Shown piece after piece: positions 52,244 through 61,418 of a stretch of DNA of 64,000 bases. The DNA is taken from the NCBI RefSeq assembly GCF_001591365.1, contig NZ_BCUT01000002.1:124001-188000 (forward strand). Reading direction: 5' to 3'. Made by a program: the position numbers and the translations under genes. How positions within the stretch are numbered: the stretch's first letter is position 1; every line of letters begins with the position of its first letter. Below the pieces are notes generated by a model, which was given only the letters and a program-made list of their open reading frames with translations, was not told the DNA's origin and ran no database searches. This DNA is from Variovorax paradoxus NBRC 15149. Lineage in GTDB: Bacteria > Pseudomonadota > Gammaproteobacteria > Burkholderiales > Burkholderiaceae_C.

Positions 52244-52458
52244 TGCGTCGTGTACATGTCCCGTGCTGGCAACGCGGGTCCGAGAATTCATTGCATTGCT
52301 CTCCACATGGTCAATGCTTCAGTATGAGCGGGCTCCGACCTTTCGGACTACGTGGCTGCCAACGTGCAGGACGCCTTGAGCCACGTCAGAGCGCGGGTGA
52401 TACCGCGCTGTTCGAAGTTCCTCCCAAAAAAGGGCGTCCGGAAGGCGATTCCCGATCC
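52244..52458. other. Non-coding spacer with no recognised gene
   Basis: Short frames here do not resemble known proteins and have no ribosome sites. The stretch separates the operon end from the ornithine cyclodeaminase fragment, and is probably debris of earlier rearrangement. Confidence 0.5.
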
Positions 52459-52545
52459 GCCTTCATGCTGGCGGAGATCAATTTGCAGCCCATGTGTCTG
52501 CCGCTTGGCGACACGGCCGGGAGCCCGCGCAGCCAGGTGCAGACC
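52459..52545 (-). pseudogene. Fragment of an ornithine cyclodeaminase homologue
   Basis: On the minus strand this segment encodes TWLRGLPAVSPSGRHMGCKL followed by ISASMKAD. That nearly repeats part of the intact gene at 21046-22062 (TWLRGLTAVSPSGRHMGCKL, ISASMKAR), and the DNA matches closely too. Sequence on both sides is unrelated, so only about 29 codons survive. Confidence 0.8.
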
Positions 52546-52560
52546 CGCATCACGGCGCAG

Positions 52561-53274
52561 CTAGGACGCGGTATCGAACCATTTGGCGTCGCCACCGAAT
52601 AGGTCGGTCAGCTTGCGTGCTCCGGCGAAAAGCGCCTGAAGCATCGGCGCCTGATCGACGTTCTCGAAGCGATAACGCGGCCCGGAAATCGTCAGCGCAC
52701 CCACCAGCTGCCGATTTACGCTCAGCACCGGCACCGACAAGGCCGCGATCTCCGCGTCGTACTCACCGAACGAGGCACAAGACATCTCGGCGCGGATGCG
52801 GTCGAATTTCTTTCCGGTCTTTTTCTCACCAAAAGCCAAAAGCACCTGCGGGGCGGCGCCCTTGTCGATTGGCAAGCGGTCGCCTTCACGGATAGCATCC
52901 CGGATCATGCGGGCCGAGTCGACCCGATGGAGACACACCGCGTGTTCACCGTCCCGGATATAGAACGATGCGCACTCGTAAGTGGCCTCGACCACTTCGC
53001 GCAGTACCTCGGGGACGTGTTCCGAGGTGCGGCACTGCCGCTGGTAGATCGCGCCGAGCCGCAGTGGCGCGGCACCCAACTGAAAAGAGCCGTCGGCCAG
53101 GCGCTTGAGATAGCCCATGCGTTGTAGGGATTCGGCCAGCCGCAGGATCGTGCTCTTGTAGAGTCCCGTGCGCCGTGCGAGATCAGCGAGCGTCAACGCA
53201 TAGTCCAGCTCGTTGAATGCGTCGAGCAGGCTCAACGCTCGTTCCACCGCGCTCACCCCGGAATCATCAGCCAT
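52561..53274 (-). CDS. IclR-family transcriptional regulator
   Basis: The 237-residue protein has an N-terminal winged helix (ALTLADLARRTGLYKSTILR) and the IclR effector domain (VEATYECASFYIRDGEHAVC, CASFGEYDAEI, VGALTISGPRYRF). It lies 72 bases downstream of livF on the same strand, so it may end the importer operon and regulate it. Confidence 0.92.
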   Translation of the reverse strand: MADDSGVSAVERALSLLDAFNELDYALTLADLARRTGLYKSTILRLAESLQRMGYLKRLADGSFQLGAAPLRLGAIYQRQCRTSEHVPEVLREVVEATYECASFYIRDGEHAVCLHRVDSARMIRDAIREGDRLPIDKGAAPQVLLAFGEKKTGKKFDRIRAEMSCASFGEYDAEIAALSVPVLSVNRQLVGALTISGPRYRFENVDQAPMLQALFAGARKLTDLFGGDAKWFDTAS

Positions 53275-53346
53275 CGAATGTCACCCAGAAGAAGATCGAT
53301 CGAGTTTAGCGCGCCCTCCCGGACACCACGCCCCCCTTGGCCACTG

Positions 53347-54059
<713 letters not shown>

Positions 54060-54063
<4 letters not shown>

Positions 54064-54821
54064 GACTGGCTCCCCAGATAGACCCGCCGCACCTGGGCGT
54101 TATCGCGGATGGCCGCCGGTGCACCTTCGGCAATCACGTTGCCCTGGAACATGACGGTGATGCGATCGCTGATTCCCATGACCACGCGCATGTTGTGCTC
54201 GACCAGCAGTACTGCGTAGCGGGCCTTGAGTCGCTGCAGCAATTCGGCGATGCGGGGCACGTCCGCAAGGCCGAGTCCGGCCAACGGCTCGTCCAGCAGC
54301 AGCAGCCGCGGTCGGGCGGCAAGGCACATGCCGATCTCCACCACGCGCTGCACGCCATGCGCAAGTGAAGCGACCGGTGTCGCCGCATGGCGCGTCAGTT
54401 CCAGCTCCCGCAAGACCTCCGCGGCAACGTCGAGCCTCTGCGTCTCACGCGTCCAGTTACTCCAGAACCTGTAGGACCGCGACGGGGCGACGCCCATCGC
54501 CGCCATCTGCAGGTTGTGCAGCACGCTGCTTTCGCCGAACAGGCTTGTCACTTGAAAGCTGCGCGCCATACCGAGCCGGGCTCGCCGATGCGCTCCAGAG
54601 CGCGTGATGTCGCGCCCCTCGAACACGAGACTGCCGCGGCTGGCCGGCAGGCGGCCGCTCACGATGTTGAAGAAAGAGGTCTTGCCCGCACCGTTCGGGC
54701 CGATCAGCGAGTGCAGGCCGGTCGTGCCCAGCTCAAGATCGATTTTTCCGACCGCGGTGAAGCGGCCGTAGTCGAGCCCCAGCCCACGGGCACTGAGGAA
54801 GGGGTTGCCTGCTGTGGTCAC
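54060..54821 (-). CDS. livG: LivG, branched-chain-type ABC ATPase
   Basis: The 253-residue ATPase has Walker A GPNGAGKTS, FQVTSLF, Walker B LLLLDEPLAGLG and VEHNMRVVM. The signature loop reads LAHGVQRVVEIG instead of LSxGxQ, a common LivG variant. The start is GTG 54821, overlapping the livM stop as GTGA; a longer frame to 54950 runs inside livM and is rejected. Confidence 0.92.
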
Positions 54822-55780
54822 GCGCGATCTCCTGCCGGCGCGCTGCGGCGGTCCCGCCAATGTGCCCAGGCAGCGCCGAGCCCGCGGGGCGCGAACAGCA
54901 CCACGGCAATCAGCACCAAGCCGACGATCATCTGCCAGCGCGGCCACCACTGCGACAGCTGCTCGGCCATCAAGGTCATGGCGAGCGCGCCGAAGGCTGC
55001 GCCAAGAAGCGACCGGCGCCCGCCGAGGATCGCCATGATGAGAATGGTCTCGGACGTCATGAGGTCGATGTTGAACAGCGGCGCCGAGCGCAGCTGAAGC
55101 GCATAGAGCGCTCCGGCCAGCGCGGTGATGCCCCCGGAAAGGCAGAAAGCCAGCAGCTTGAGCTTTTGGACGTCGTAGCCGGCGGTCTGCGCGCGCACCT
55201 CGTTTTCGCGCACCGCGTCGAGCGCGCGGCCGAAGGGCGAACGCACCACGAGGCGCAAGAACGCGATTGCAAGCACGAAAACCACGGCGATCAACGCGTA
55301 CTGGCCAGCGCCTTCGCCGACGATGCCCTCAAGGCCCGTGGCGGGGCGCGGAATGTCGAGCAATCCGTTCTCGCCGCCGGTGAGCTGGGGGAACGACAGC
55401 GCGGCAAAGTAGGCGAGCTGCGCCATGGCGAGCGTGATCATCACGAAATAGATGCCACGCTGGCGAATGCTCAGCATGCCGATCGCCAGGGCAACGATCA
55501 TGCCGGCCACGATGCACACGAGCAGCGCCGCCATGCCCGCGCCCGGTGCCGCCTTCAGCACCATGCCGACCGCATAGGAGCCCACGCCGAAGAAGCTGCC
55601 CTGCGCGAAGCTCAAGAGGCCAGCGTAGCCCAGCAACAGGTTGCAGGCGGCCGCCGCAATCGCGAACACCAGCACCACGCCGGCCGTGGCCGTCGAGCCC
55701 ATCACCAGCGGCATGGCCAGCGCAAAGCCGGCCAGCGCCAGGCAGAACAGCCCGGAAGAATGTTTGATCTTTTCAAGCAC
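54818..55780 (-). CDS. livM: LivM, ABC permease
   Basis: The 320-residue membrane protein has about nine helices and the LivM motifs GYAGLLSFAQGSFFGVGSYA, GIYFVMITLAMAQLAYF, SPFGRALDAVRENEVRAQTA and GGRRSLLGAAFGA. It overlaps livH by eight bases and livG by four, so these permease and ATPase genes are translationally coupled. Confidence 0.93.
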   Translation of the reverse strand: MLEKIKHSSGLFCLALAGFALAMPLVMGSTATAGVVLVFAIAAAACNLLLGYAGLLSFAQGSFFGVGSYAVGMVLKAAPGAGMAALLVCIVAGMIVALAIGMLSIRQRGIYFVMITLAMAQLAYFAALSFPQLTGGENGLLDIPRPATGLEGIVGEGAGQYALIAVVFVLAIAFLRLVVRSPFGRALDAVRENEVRAQTAGYDVQKLKLLAFCLSGGITALAGALYALQLRSAPLFNIDLMTSETILIMAILGGRRSLLGAAFGALAMTLMAEQLSQWWPRWQMIVGLVLIAVVLFAPRGLGAAWAHWRDRRSAPAGDRA

Positions 55781-56630
55781 GGCCGAACAACCCCTTGGGC
55801 ATGACGAGGAGGATGCCCGCCATGACGATGAAAATGGCCAGACGCGCGCCCTCGGGCCAGATCGCGCTCATCATGCTTTGCGTGACGCCGATGATCAGCC
55901 CACCCACCAGTGGCCCGCTGAAGCTGCCGATGCCGCCGAGGACCACCACGACAAAAGCGATCACGATCGCCTCCGCGCCCATCGAGGGATCGGCGCCGCG
56001 CAGCGGTGCTGCGAGACCGCCCGCCAGCCCCGCCAGGCCGGTTCCCAGCGCAAAGGTCAGGGCATAGACCCTGCTGACCTTGATGCCGAGCAGGTTGAGC
56101 ATCTCGGACGATTCGTTGCCCGCACGCACCCGCGCGCCGAACAGCGTACGTTCGAAGAGAAACCACAGCCCCAGCCCCACCACCGCGCAGACACCGAAGA
56201 TGAAGATGCGGTAGACCGGCACCGGATAGGCGCCGAACATGAACACGCCGGCGAGCATGTCGGGCATGGGGACCTGCTGCGACTCGGGCCCGAAGATCAT
56301 CACCACGCCTTCGGTCAGGATGAATGTCAGGCCGACCGTGATGAGGATCTGCGACTCGTGCGGCATGCGATAGGTGTGCCGCAGCAGCCAGCGCTCCGCC
56401 ACCACCCCGATGAAGGCCACGGCCGCGAACGACGCCGCAAGGCCGAGCAGAAAGCTGCCGGTCTGCGCAGTGACGAACATCGCGGTGTACGCCCCGATGA
56501 GGAACAGCGCACCATGCGCGAAGTTCACGAAGCCGAGCAGCCCGAAGATGATGCTCAGGCCCACGGACAGCAGGAAGTAAACCATGCCGACCCCGAGCCC
56601 ATTGAGCGCCTGAAACAGGTAGATGTTCAT
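55773..56630 (-). CDS. livH: LivH, ABC permease
   Basis: The 285-residue permease starts MNIYLFQALNGLGVGMVYFL and has LGFVNFAHGALFLIGAYTA, RVRAGNESSEMLNLLGI and LGGIGSFSGPLVGG, the usual LivH signatures. It lies seven bases after the receptor gene and pairs with LivM in the membrane. Confidence 0.93.
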   Translation of the reverse strand: MNIYLFQALNGLGVGMVYFLLSVGLSIIFGLLGFVNFAHGALFLIGAYTAMFVTAQTGSFLLGLAASFAAVAFIGVVAERWLLRHTYRMPHESQILITVGLTFILTEGVVMIFGPESQQVPMPDMLAGVFMFGAYPVPVYRIFIFGVCAVVGLGLWFLFERTLFGARVRAGNESSEMLNLLGIKVSRVYALTFALGTGLAGLAGGLAAPLRGADPSMGAEAIVIAFVVVVLGGIGSFSGPLVGGLIIGVTQSMMSAIWPEGARLAIFIVMAGILLVMPKGLFGRA

Positions 56631-56637
56631 GGCTCGC

Positions 56638-57837
56638 TCACACCAGCTTGCAATCCGATTCGGCCTGGGGAACCAGCGCGCGCGACGAGGACAGGATGTC
56701 AGCGTAGTCGTCCGCGTCTTTCATCGCCGCCTTCTTCTTGCCGCGCACCAGCAGGTAGTTCTTGGACACCTGGTGATCGAAGGGGCGGATCTGCTCATCG
56801 CCGGTCAGACCCTGGTAGCTGTAGCCTTCCAGCGCCTTCACGATCGCGGCGGGCTCGTCGCTGCCGGCTCGCTTGGCGGCGTCGAACATCAGCGTGGCGA
56901 CCTGGTAGTCGGCGGCCGAGTAGAAGCGCGGGTTCTCCTTGAACTCGCCCTTGTAGACGCGAACAAAATCCTTGTTAGCCGGGGTGTCCAGCGTATGCCA
57001 GTACTGCAATCCGAAGTACATGCCGTCGGTCACGTCGGCGCCAAGGGCCTGGAAGGTGTCGAGTCCCGAGAACCAGACGACCACCACCGCCATGCGCTGC
57101 TTGAGGCCGAAGGTCGCGGCCTGGCGCAGCAGGTCGAGCGTGTTGGCACCGAAGTTCAGTACCACCAGCACGTCGGCGCCAGACCCCATCGCGTTGCCGA
57201 GATAGCCCGAGAACTCCTTCTCCGCCAGCGAGTGGTAGCTGTTGCCCACATGTTCCAGCTTCGTTTCCTGCATCACCGCCTTCGCATTGCGCAGCAGCGC
57301 TTCGCCGAACACGTATTGGCCGGTGATGGTGTAGACCTTCTTCCACTTGGGGTTCTGCTGGATCAAGGGCCGCATCACCGTGTTGACTGCGCCGTAGGTC
57401 GGCAGGCCCCAGCGGAACGTGGAGCGGTTGCAGTCCTTGCCGGTGACTTCGTCGGCACCGACGTAGGTGATGTAGACGCCCTTGTTCTTGTCGATTTCCT
57501 TCATGATCGCCAGGGCCTCGTTCGACAGCGCGGCGCTGCCGAAGTGGCGCGCCTTGTCCTGGTCGATGGCCTGCTGCACCTTGCGCACCGCGATGGCGGG
57601 GTTGCCTTCGCTGTCGATCTTGCGGTAGTCGATGGGCCGGCCCAGCCCGTTGCCGAAGGCCGTGACAGCCGCGCGCACGCCAAGATCGCTGTATTTGCCG
57701 CTGGTGGCGAAGTTGCCTGAGAAGGCGTTGACGCTGTAGTAGTTGAAAGGCCTGGTCTGGGCGATGGCAAAGCGCGGCAGCATCAACGAGCCGGTCGCGG
57801 CGCTGCCAGCGACGGTGAGGAAGGAACGACGGTCCAT
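56638..57837 (-). CDS. livK: LivK-type periplasmic receptor
   Basis: The 399-residue type-I receptor has a twin-arginine leader (MDRRSFLTVAGSAATG, cleavage near AIAQT). It has the fold of Leu/Ile/Val-binding relatives (VYTITGQYVFGEALLRNAKA, FYSAADYQVATLMFDAAKRA). The usual GPLTG substrate-proximal motif of amino-acid receptors is replaced by FSGNFATSG, so the ligand may not be a branched-chain amino acid. It follows the flavoprotein gene by 51 bases. Confidence 0.88.
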   Translation of the reverse strand: MDRRSFLTVAGSAATGSLMLPRFAIAQTRPFNYYSVNAFSGNFATSGKYSDLGVRAAVTAFGNGLGRPIDYRKIDSEGNPAIAVRKVQQAIDQDKARHFGSAALSNEALAIMKEIDKNKGVYITYVGADEVTGKDCNRSTFRWGLPTYGAVNTVMRPLIQQNPKWKKVYTITGQYVFGEALLRNAKAVMQETKLEHVGNSYHSLAEKEFSGYLGNAMGSGADVLVVLNFGANTLDLLRQAATFGLKQRMAVVVVWFSGLDTFQALGADVTDGMYFGLQYWHTLDTPANKDFVRVYKGEFKENPRFYSAADYQVATLMFDAAKRAGSDEPAAIVKALEGYSYQGLTGDEQIRPFDHQVSKNYLLVRGKKKAAMKDADDYADILSSSRALVPQAESDCKLV

Positions 57838-57888
57838 GGTTTGTCTCCGGTGTATTTTTTGAAGGGAATGCGCGTGCGGTTGCGCGGC

Positions 57889-59352
57889 TCAGGCCGGTTG
57901 CGTAGCCGCCGCATGCTGGCCCGCGCGGCGGCCGAAGACCAGGCCTCGCAGCACCGAGGTCGAGCCTGTGTAGACCTGGTGATAGATGCCCATGGTTTCG
58001 CCTGCGGCATACAGCCCCGCGATGACCCGGCCGTCCTGGTCGAGCACCTGCGCGTCGCTGTTGACCTTGAGGCCACCGAAGGTGAAGCAGTTGGTGGAAA
58101 TGATTGGATAGGCCTGAAACGGGCCCTTGTCGATCGGCCGTGCCCAGTGGCTCTTGCGCACCGCCAGGCCGGTGGTGGCGCGGTGGTCGACGTGCAGCGG
58201 ATCGAAGTCGCCCTGGTCTTTCGGACAGGCCGCGTTGAACTCGTTGACGGTGCGCCCGAGGCTGTCCGCGGGCATGCCGATCTGGGCGGCCAGTGCCTCC
58301 AGCGTGGGAGCGCTGATGGAGGGCTGGTCGGAGCGGATGCTGGTTCGCCAGCGCGGGATGTCCTCGACCTTTGCGTCGAAAATCACGTAGCTGATGCCGT
58401 CGGGTTGATCGGCAATGCAGCGTGAGATGTTGTCGTAGTGCGCGTCGACCGTGCCAGGGGCCTCGTCGGTGAAACGGTGCCCATGCTTGTCGACCAGAAT
58501 GCCGTAGGGATAGATGAAGACCACCGCTTCGGCCATCTTCGAGCGTGGGTCCACCGGCTCCGCGTGGTACGAACCGTACTCGCCGGCGGGCGCCGCGCCG
58601 GCATCCAGCGCCATGCGAATGCCTTCGCCCTTGTTGTAGTAGCCGCCGATGGCCACAGGGCGGATGTGCTTGCTGCGAACTCCTACGTAGCGGGTCATCA
58701 TCTCGGGGTTGCCCTGGAAGCCGCCGCTGGCGAGCAGCACCGTCTTGGCGCGCAACACCTCGCGCGCGCCGTCGGGACGAATCGCGACGACGCCGTTCAC
58801 TGCGCCCTCCTCCCCGCGCACCAGGTCGATCGCCGTGGTCCGATAGCGAATCTCGCCACCCAGCGCGAGTGCCTTCGCGCGCAGGGTTTCTATCAGCGCC
58901 AATCCTCCGCCCATTGCCGCGATGCGCGTGGTGTTCTGCGTCAACAGATAGATTGGCTGGGGGCCGAACTTCATTCCGAGCTCCTTCAGCCACGCCAGGG
59001 TCGATGGCACCGACTGTGCGAAGGCCGAGATCACTTCCGGATCGGGCAGCGAATGCGCTTTGGCGAAGGCCGGCTGAAGCGCCGCGTCGTCCGTCAATGC
59101 GTTGAGCACGTTGGGATCGATGTTCCAGCCCGCGTTGTGGGCGAAATGCTCTTCGAAGTCGTCGGAGATTTCCGAATCGTTCTTCATGCGCATGTAGGCT
59201 TCGGTCCAGCGCGAGTTGCCGCCGAAGTGCTCTTCCTCCGAGCGCTCGAGGTTGATGACCTTGAGGCCCGCTTCCAGGGCAGTGACCGCGGCCGAGAGGC
59301 CCGCGACGCCGCAGCCGACGATCAGCAGGTCGGTTTCCATCGTTGAATTCAT
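57889..59352 (-). CDS. FAD-binding fumarate reductase-like dehydrogenase
   Basis: The 487-residue flavoprotein begins with the FAD motif LLIVGCGVAGLSAAVTALEAG and has GGNSRWTEAYM, LLASGGFQGNPEMM, THG-like GGLKVNSDAQVLD and a C-terminal GLYAAGETMG. It belongs to the succinate dehydrogenase/fumarate reductase flavoprotein family; tricarballylate dehydrogenase TcuA and 3-ketosteroid dehydrogenases are relatives. No export signal was seen. It likely oxidises or reduces a C-C bond in the acid brought in by the Liv importer. Confidence 0.85.
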   Translation of the reverse strand: MNSTMETDLLIVGCGVAGLSAAVTALEAGLKVINLERSEEEHFGGNSRWTEAYMRMKNDSEISDDFEEHFAHNAGWNIDPNVLNALTDDAALQPAFAKAHSLPDPEVISAFAQSVPSTLAWLKELGMKFGPQPIYLLTQNTTRIAAMGGGLALIETLRAKALALGGEIRYRTTAIDLVRGEEGAVNGVVAIRPDGAREVLRAKTVLLASGGFQGNPEMMTRYVGVRSKHIRPVAIGGYYNKGEGIRMALDAGAAPAGEYGSYHAEPVDPRSKMAEAVVFIYPYGILVDKHGHRFTDEAPGTVDAHYDNISRCIADQPDGISYVIFDAKVEDIPRWRTSIRSDQPSISAPTLEALAAQIGMPADSLGRTVNEFNAACPKDQGDFDPLHVDHRATTGLAVRKSHWARPIDKGPFQAYPIISTNCFTFGGLKVNSDAQVLDQDGRVIAGLYAAGETMGIYHQVYTGSTSVLRGLVFGRRAGQHAAATQPA

Positions 59353-59390
59353 GTTGTCTCCGGGGGTGGCGCGCAGGCGCCGGGTTGGGG

Positions 59391-60869
59391 TCAGCCGAGC
59401 ACGAAGGCGTTGGTGCGCGACGGTTGCGTGGTGATCCAGACGCTCTTGCTTTGCAGGTATTCCTTGATCGCGTCGACGCCGCCCTCACGTCCGATGCCGC
59501 TGCGCTTGTAGCCTCCGAAGGGCGTGGTGAAACTGGTGGCGCGGTAGTTGTTGACCCACACCGTGCCGGCCTTCAACCGGTCCGACATGTGGAACGCCCG
59601 ATGCAGGCTCTGCGTCCATACGCCGGCCGCGAGGCCGAACTCGGTGTCGTTGGCGATGCGCAGCGCGTCGGCCTCGTCGTCGAAAGGAATCACCGAGAGC
59701 ACGGGCCCGAAGACTTCTTCCTGCGCAATGCGCATGTCGTTGGTGACGCCGGTGAAGATGGTGGGCGCCACGAACTGGCCTTGTCCGTAGCCTTCGCCGG
59801 CGAGCGCATGGCCGCCGAGCACGCACTTGGCGCCGCCGTCCTTGGCGATCTCGATGTAGTCCAGGATCTTCTGGAACTGCGCCTTGGTAGCGATGGGCCC
59901 GACCTGGGTTTTCATCTTTGCCGGGTCGCCCACGATGGCCTTGCTGGCGACGTCGATGAGCATCGCAACGAAGCGGTCGTGAATGCCGCGCTGCACCAGC
60001 AGCCGCGAGCCAGCCATGCAGGTCTGCCCGGCCGCCCCGAAGATGCCAGCCACCGCGCCCATCACGGCCTGGTCCAGGTCCGCGTCATCAAACACGATGT
60101 TGGCGGACTTGCCTCCGAGTTCAAGCGTGACTTTCTTGAAGTCCCTGGCGGCAATCTCATTGATCTTCTGGCCGGCGGCGTCGCCGCCAGTGAAGGCCAC
60201 CTTGGCCACCAGGGGGTGGCTCACGAGCGGCTCTCCGACTTCAGCGCCGAAACCGGTAATGACGTTGAAGACACCTGGCGGGAAGCCCGCCAACTTCACC
60301 AAGGCGGCCAGTTCCAGCAACGAGCTCGACGTGTATTCCGAAGGCTTGATCACCATGGTGTTGCCTGCTGCAAGTGCCGGTGCGATCTTCCACACCGTCA
60401 GGGCGAGCGGAGAGTTCCACGGCGTGATCGCCGCGACCACGCCCAGCGGTTCGTGCTTGACGTAATTGAAGACGCCGGTCTTGTTGATCGGCACCACCGC
60501 GCCTTGGACCTTGTCGGCCAGGCCGGCGTAGTAGTGGAACCATTGCGCGACGTTCTGGACCTGCCCGCTGACCTCTGCGATGAGCTTGCCGTTGTCGCGC
60601 TGCTCGGTTTCCGCAAGAACGTTGATGTTCTGGCTCACCAGGTCGGCAAGCTTGCGCAGCAATGCGCCCCGCTGCGTTGCCGTCAGGTCGCGCCAAGCGG
60701 GTGCTTCAAGCGCGTCATGCGCAGCGCGTACCGCGAGTTCGACATCCGCCAGCCCTCCCCTCGGGACCTCGGCCCAGGCTTCTCCAGAGTAGGGCTCGGT
60801 CGATTCGAACCAGGCACCGGAGGCCGGGTTGATCCATTCGTTGTTGATGAACAGCTGGTATCGCTTCAT
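59391..60869 (-). CDS. Aldehyde dehydrogenase (betaine-aldehyde/aromatic type)
   Basis: The 492-residue enzyme starts MKRYQLFINNEWINPASG and has TPWNSPLALTVWKIAPALAA, FTGGDAAGQKINEIAA, LELGGKSANIVFDDADLD, catalytic Cys in AAGQTCMAGSRLLV and TPFGGYKRSGIGREGG. The ATG at 60869 is used; the frame upstream to 61268 is a LysR remnant in the same phase. It is the first gene of the run that continues through the flavoprotein and Liv genes. Confidence 0.88.
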   Translation of the reverse strand: MKRYQLFINNEWINPASGAWFESTEPYSGEAWAEVPRGGLADVELAVRAAHDALEAPAWRDLTATQRGALLRKLADLVSQNINVLAETEQRDNGKLIAEVSGQVQNVAQWFHYYAGLADKVQGAVVPINKTGVFNYVKHEPLGVVAAITPWNSPLALTVWKIAPALAAGNTMVIKPSEYTSSSLLELAALVKLAGFPPGVFNVITGFGAEVGEPLVSHPLVAKVAFTGGDAAGQKINEIAARDFKKVTLELGGKSANIVFDDADLDQAVMGAVAGIFGAAGQTCMAGSRLLVQRGIHDRFVAMLIDVASKAIVGDPAKMKTQVGPIATKAQFQKILDYIEIAKDGGAKCVLGGHALAGEGYGQGQFVAPTIFTGVTNDMRIAQEEVFGPVLSVIPFDDEADALRIANDTEFGLAAGVWTQSLHRAFHMSDRLKAGTVWVNNYRATSFTTPFGGYKRSGIGREGGVDAIKEYLQSKSVWITTQPSRTNAFVLG

Positions 60870-61044
60870 GCCATGTCTCTCGTGCGTCGATGGCGCGGAG
60901 TCTATGACAGTTCTAAATTTACAGCAAGCATTCCGCCTAACAGAACAATAAAGCCGTGCGGAGTGCTGCCGTCCGCACCCTGAGCGGCGACATTGATCGC
61001 AACGTATCTGGACGAACCTGGCCAGCCGCGGGAGCGGTAAATTC
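60870..61044. promoter_or_regulatory. Putative promoter region of the Liv/ALDH operon
   Basis: This spacer upstream of the aldehyde dehydrogenase contains an AT-rich stretch (TGACAGTTCTAAATTTACAG at about 60905) unlike the surrounding GC-rich DNA. The promoter of the 60869-53347 run is expected here. No clear operator palindrome was found. Confidence 0.4.
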
Positions 61045-61275
61045 ACCGCGCTTGCCGCGCGGCGCGCCACATCCACAAGGCCGTTCGGACATTTCCGCCT
61101 CCAGTCGAACAGCTGCTTCAGGTGCTCAGCGACAGCCCGGATCCGCGCCGAGGGATGGAGGTCACAGTGCACACTCGCCCGAAGCGTTCGCCCCCTCACC
61201 GGCAAGCGCACCGGCACCCGCGTGCCCTCCTTCACCACGGCGAACTTGGGAAGCCGCACCAAGCCCACTTCGGAT
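61045..61275 (-). pseudogene. C-terminal remnant of a LysR regulator
   Basis: The minus frame reads GLVRLPKFAVVKEGTRVPV and CDLHPSARIRAVAEHLKQLF, matching the end of the LysR at 24447-25388 (GLVLLPKFSVVKEDTLVPV, HDLQYSARIRAVTEYLHRLF). No helix-turn-helix or N-terminal domain lies upstream, so about 70 codons remain. The frame runs on without a stop into the aldehyde dehydrogenase gene. Confidence 0.82.
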
Positions 61276-61418
61276 TGACCGATTGCAGGCCTTCCAAGAC
61301 ATCAGTGAGCGGTCGTGCTGTAAGCTCAAGTACAACGGCTGAAAGCCAGAATGCGTAGCCCAAGTGCAAATGCTGCGGTTGCCTGGGTCCATTGCGCAAG
61401 CTCGGACTGCGAATCGGA
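61276..61418. other. Spacer upstream of the LuxR gene
   Basis: No gene is recognised in these 143 bases. The stretch joins the LysR remnant breakpoint to the start of the LuxR-type gene and probably holds that gene's promoter. Confidence 0.4.

Noticed and set aside
59343..60983. 546-codon plus frame opposite the aldehyde dehydrogenase
   Set aside because: The minus strand encodes a complete aldehyde dehydrogenase; the plus frame is an antisense shadow.
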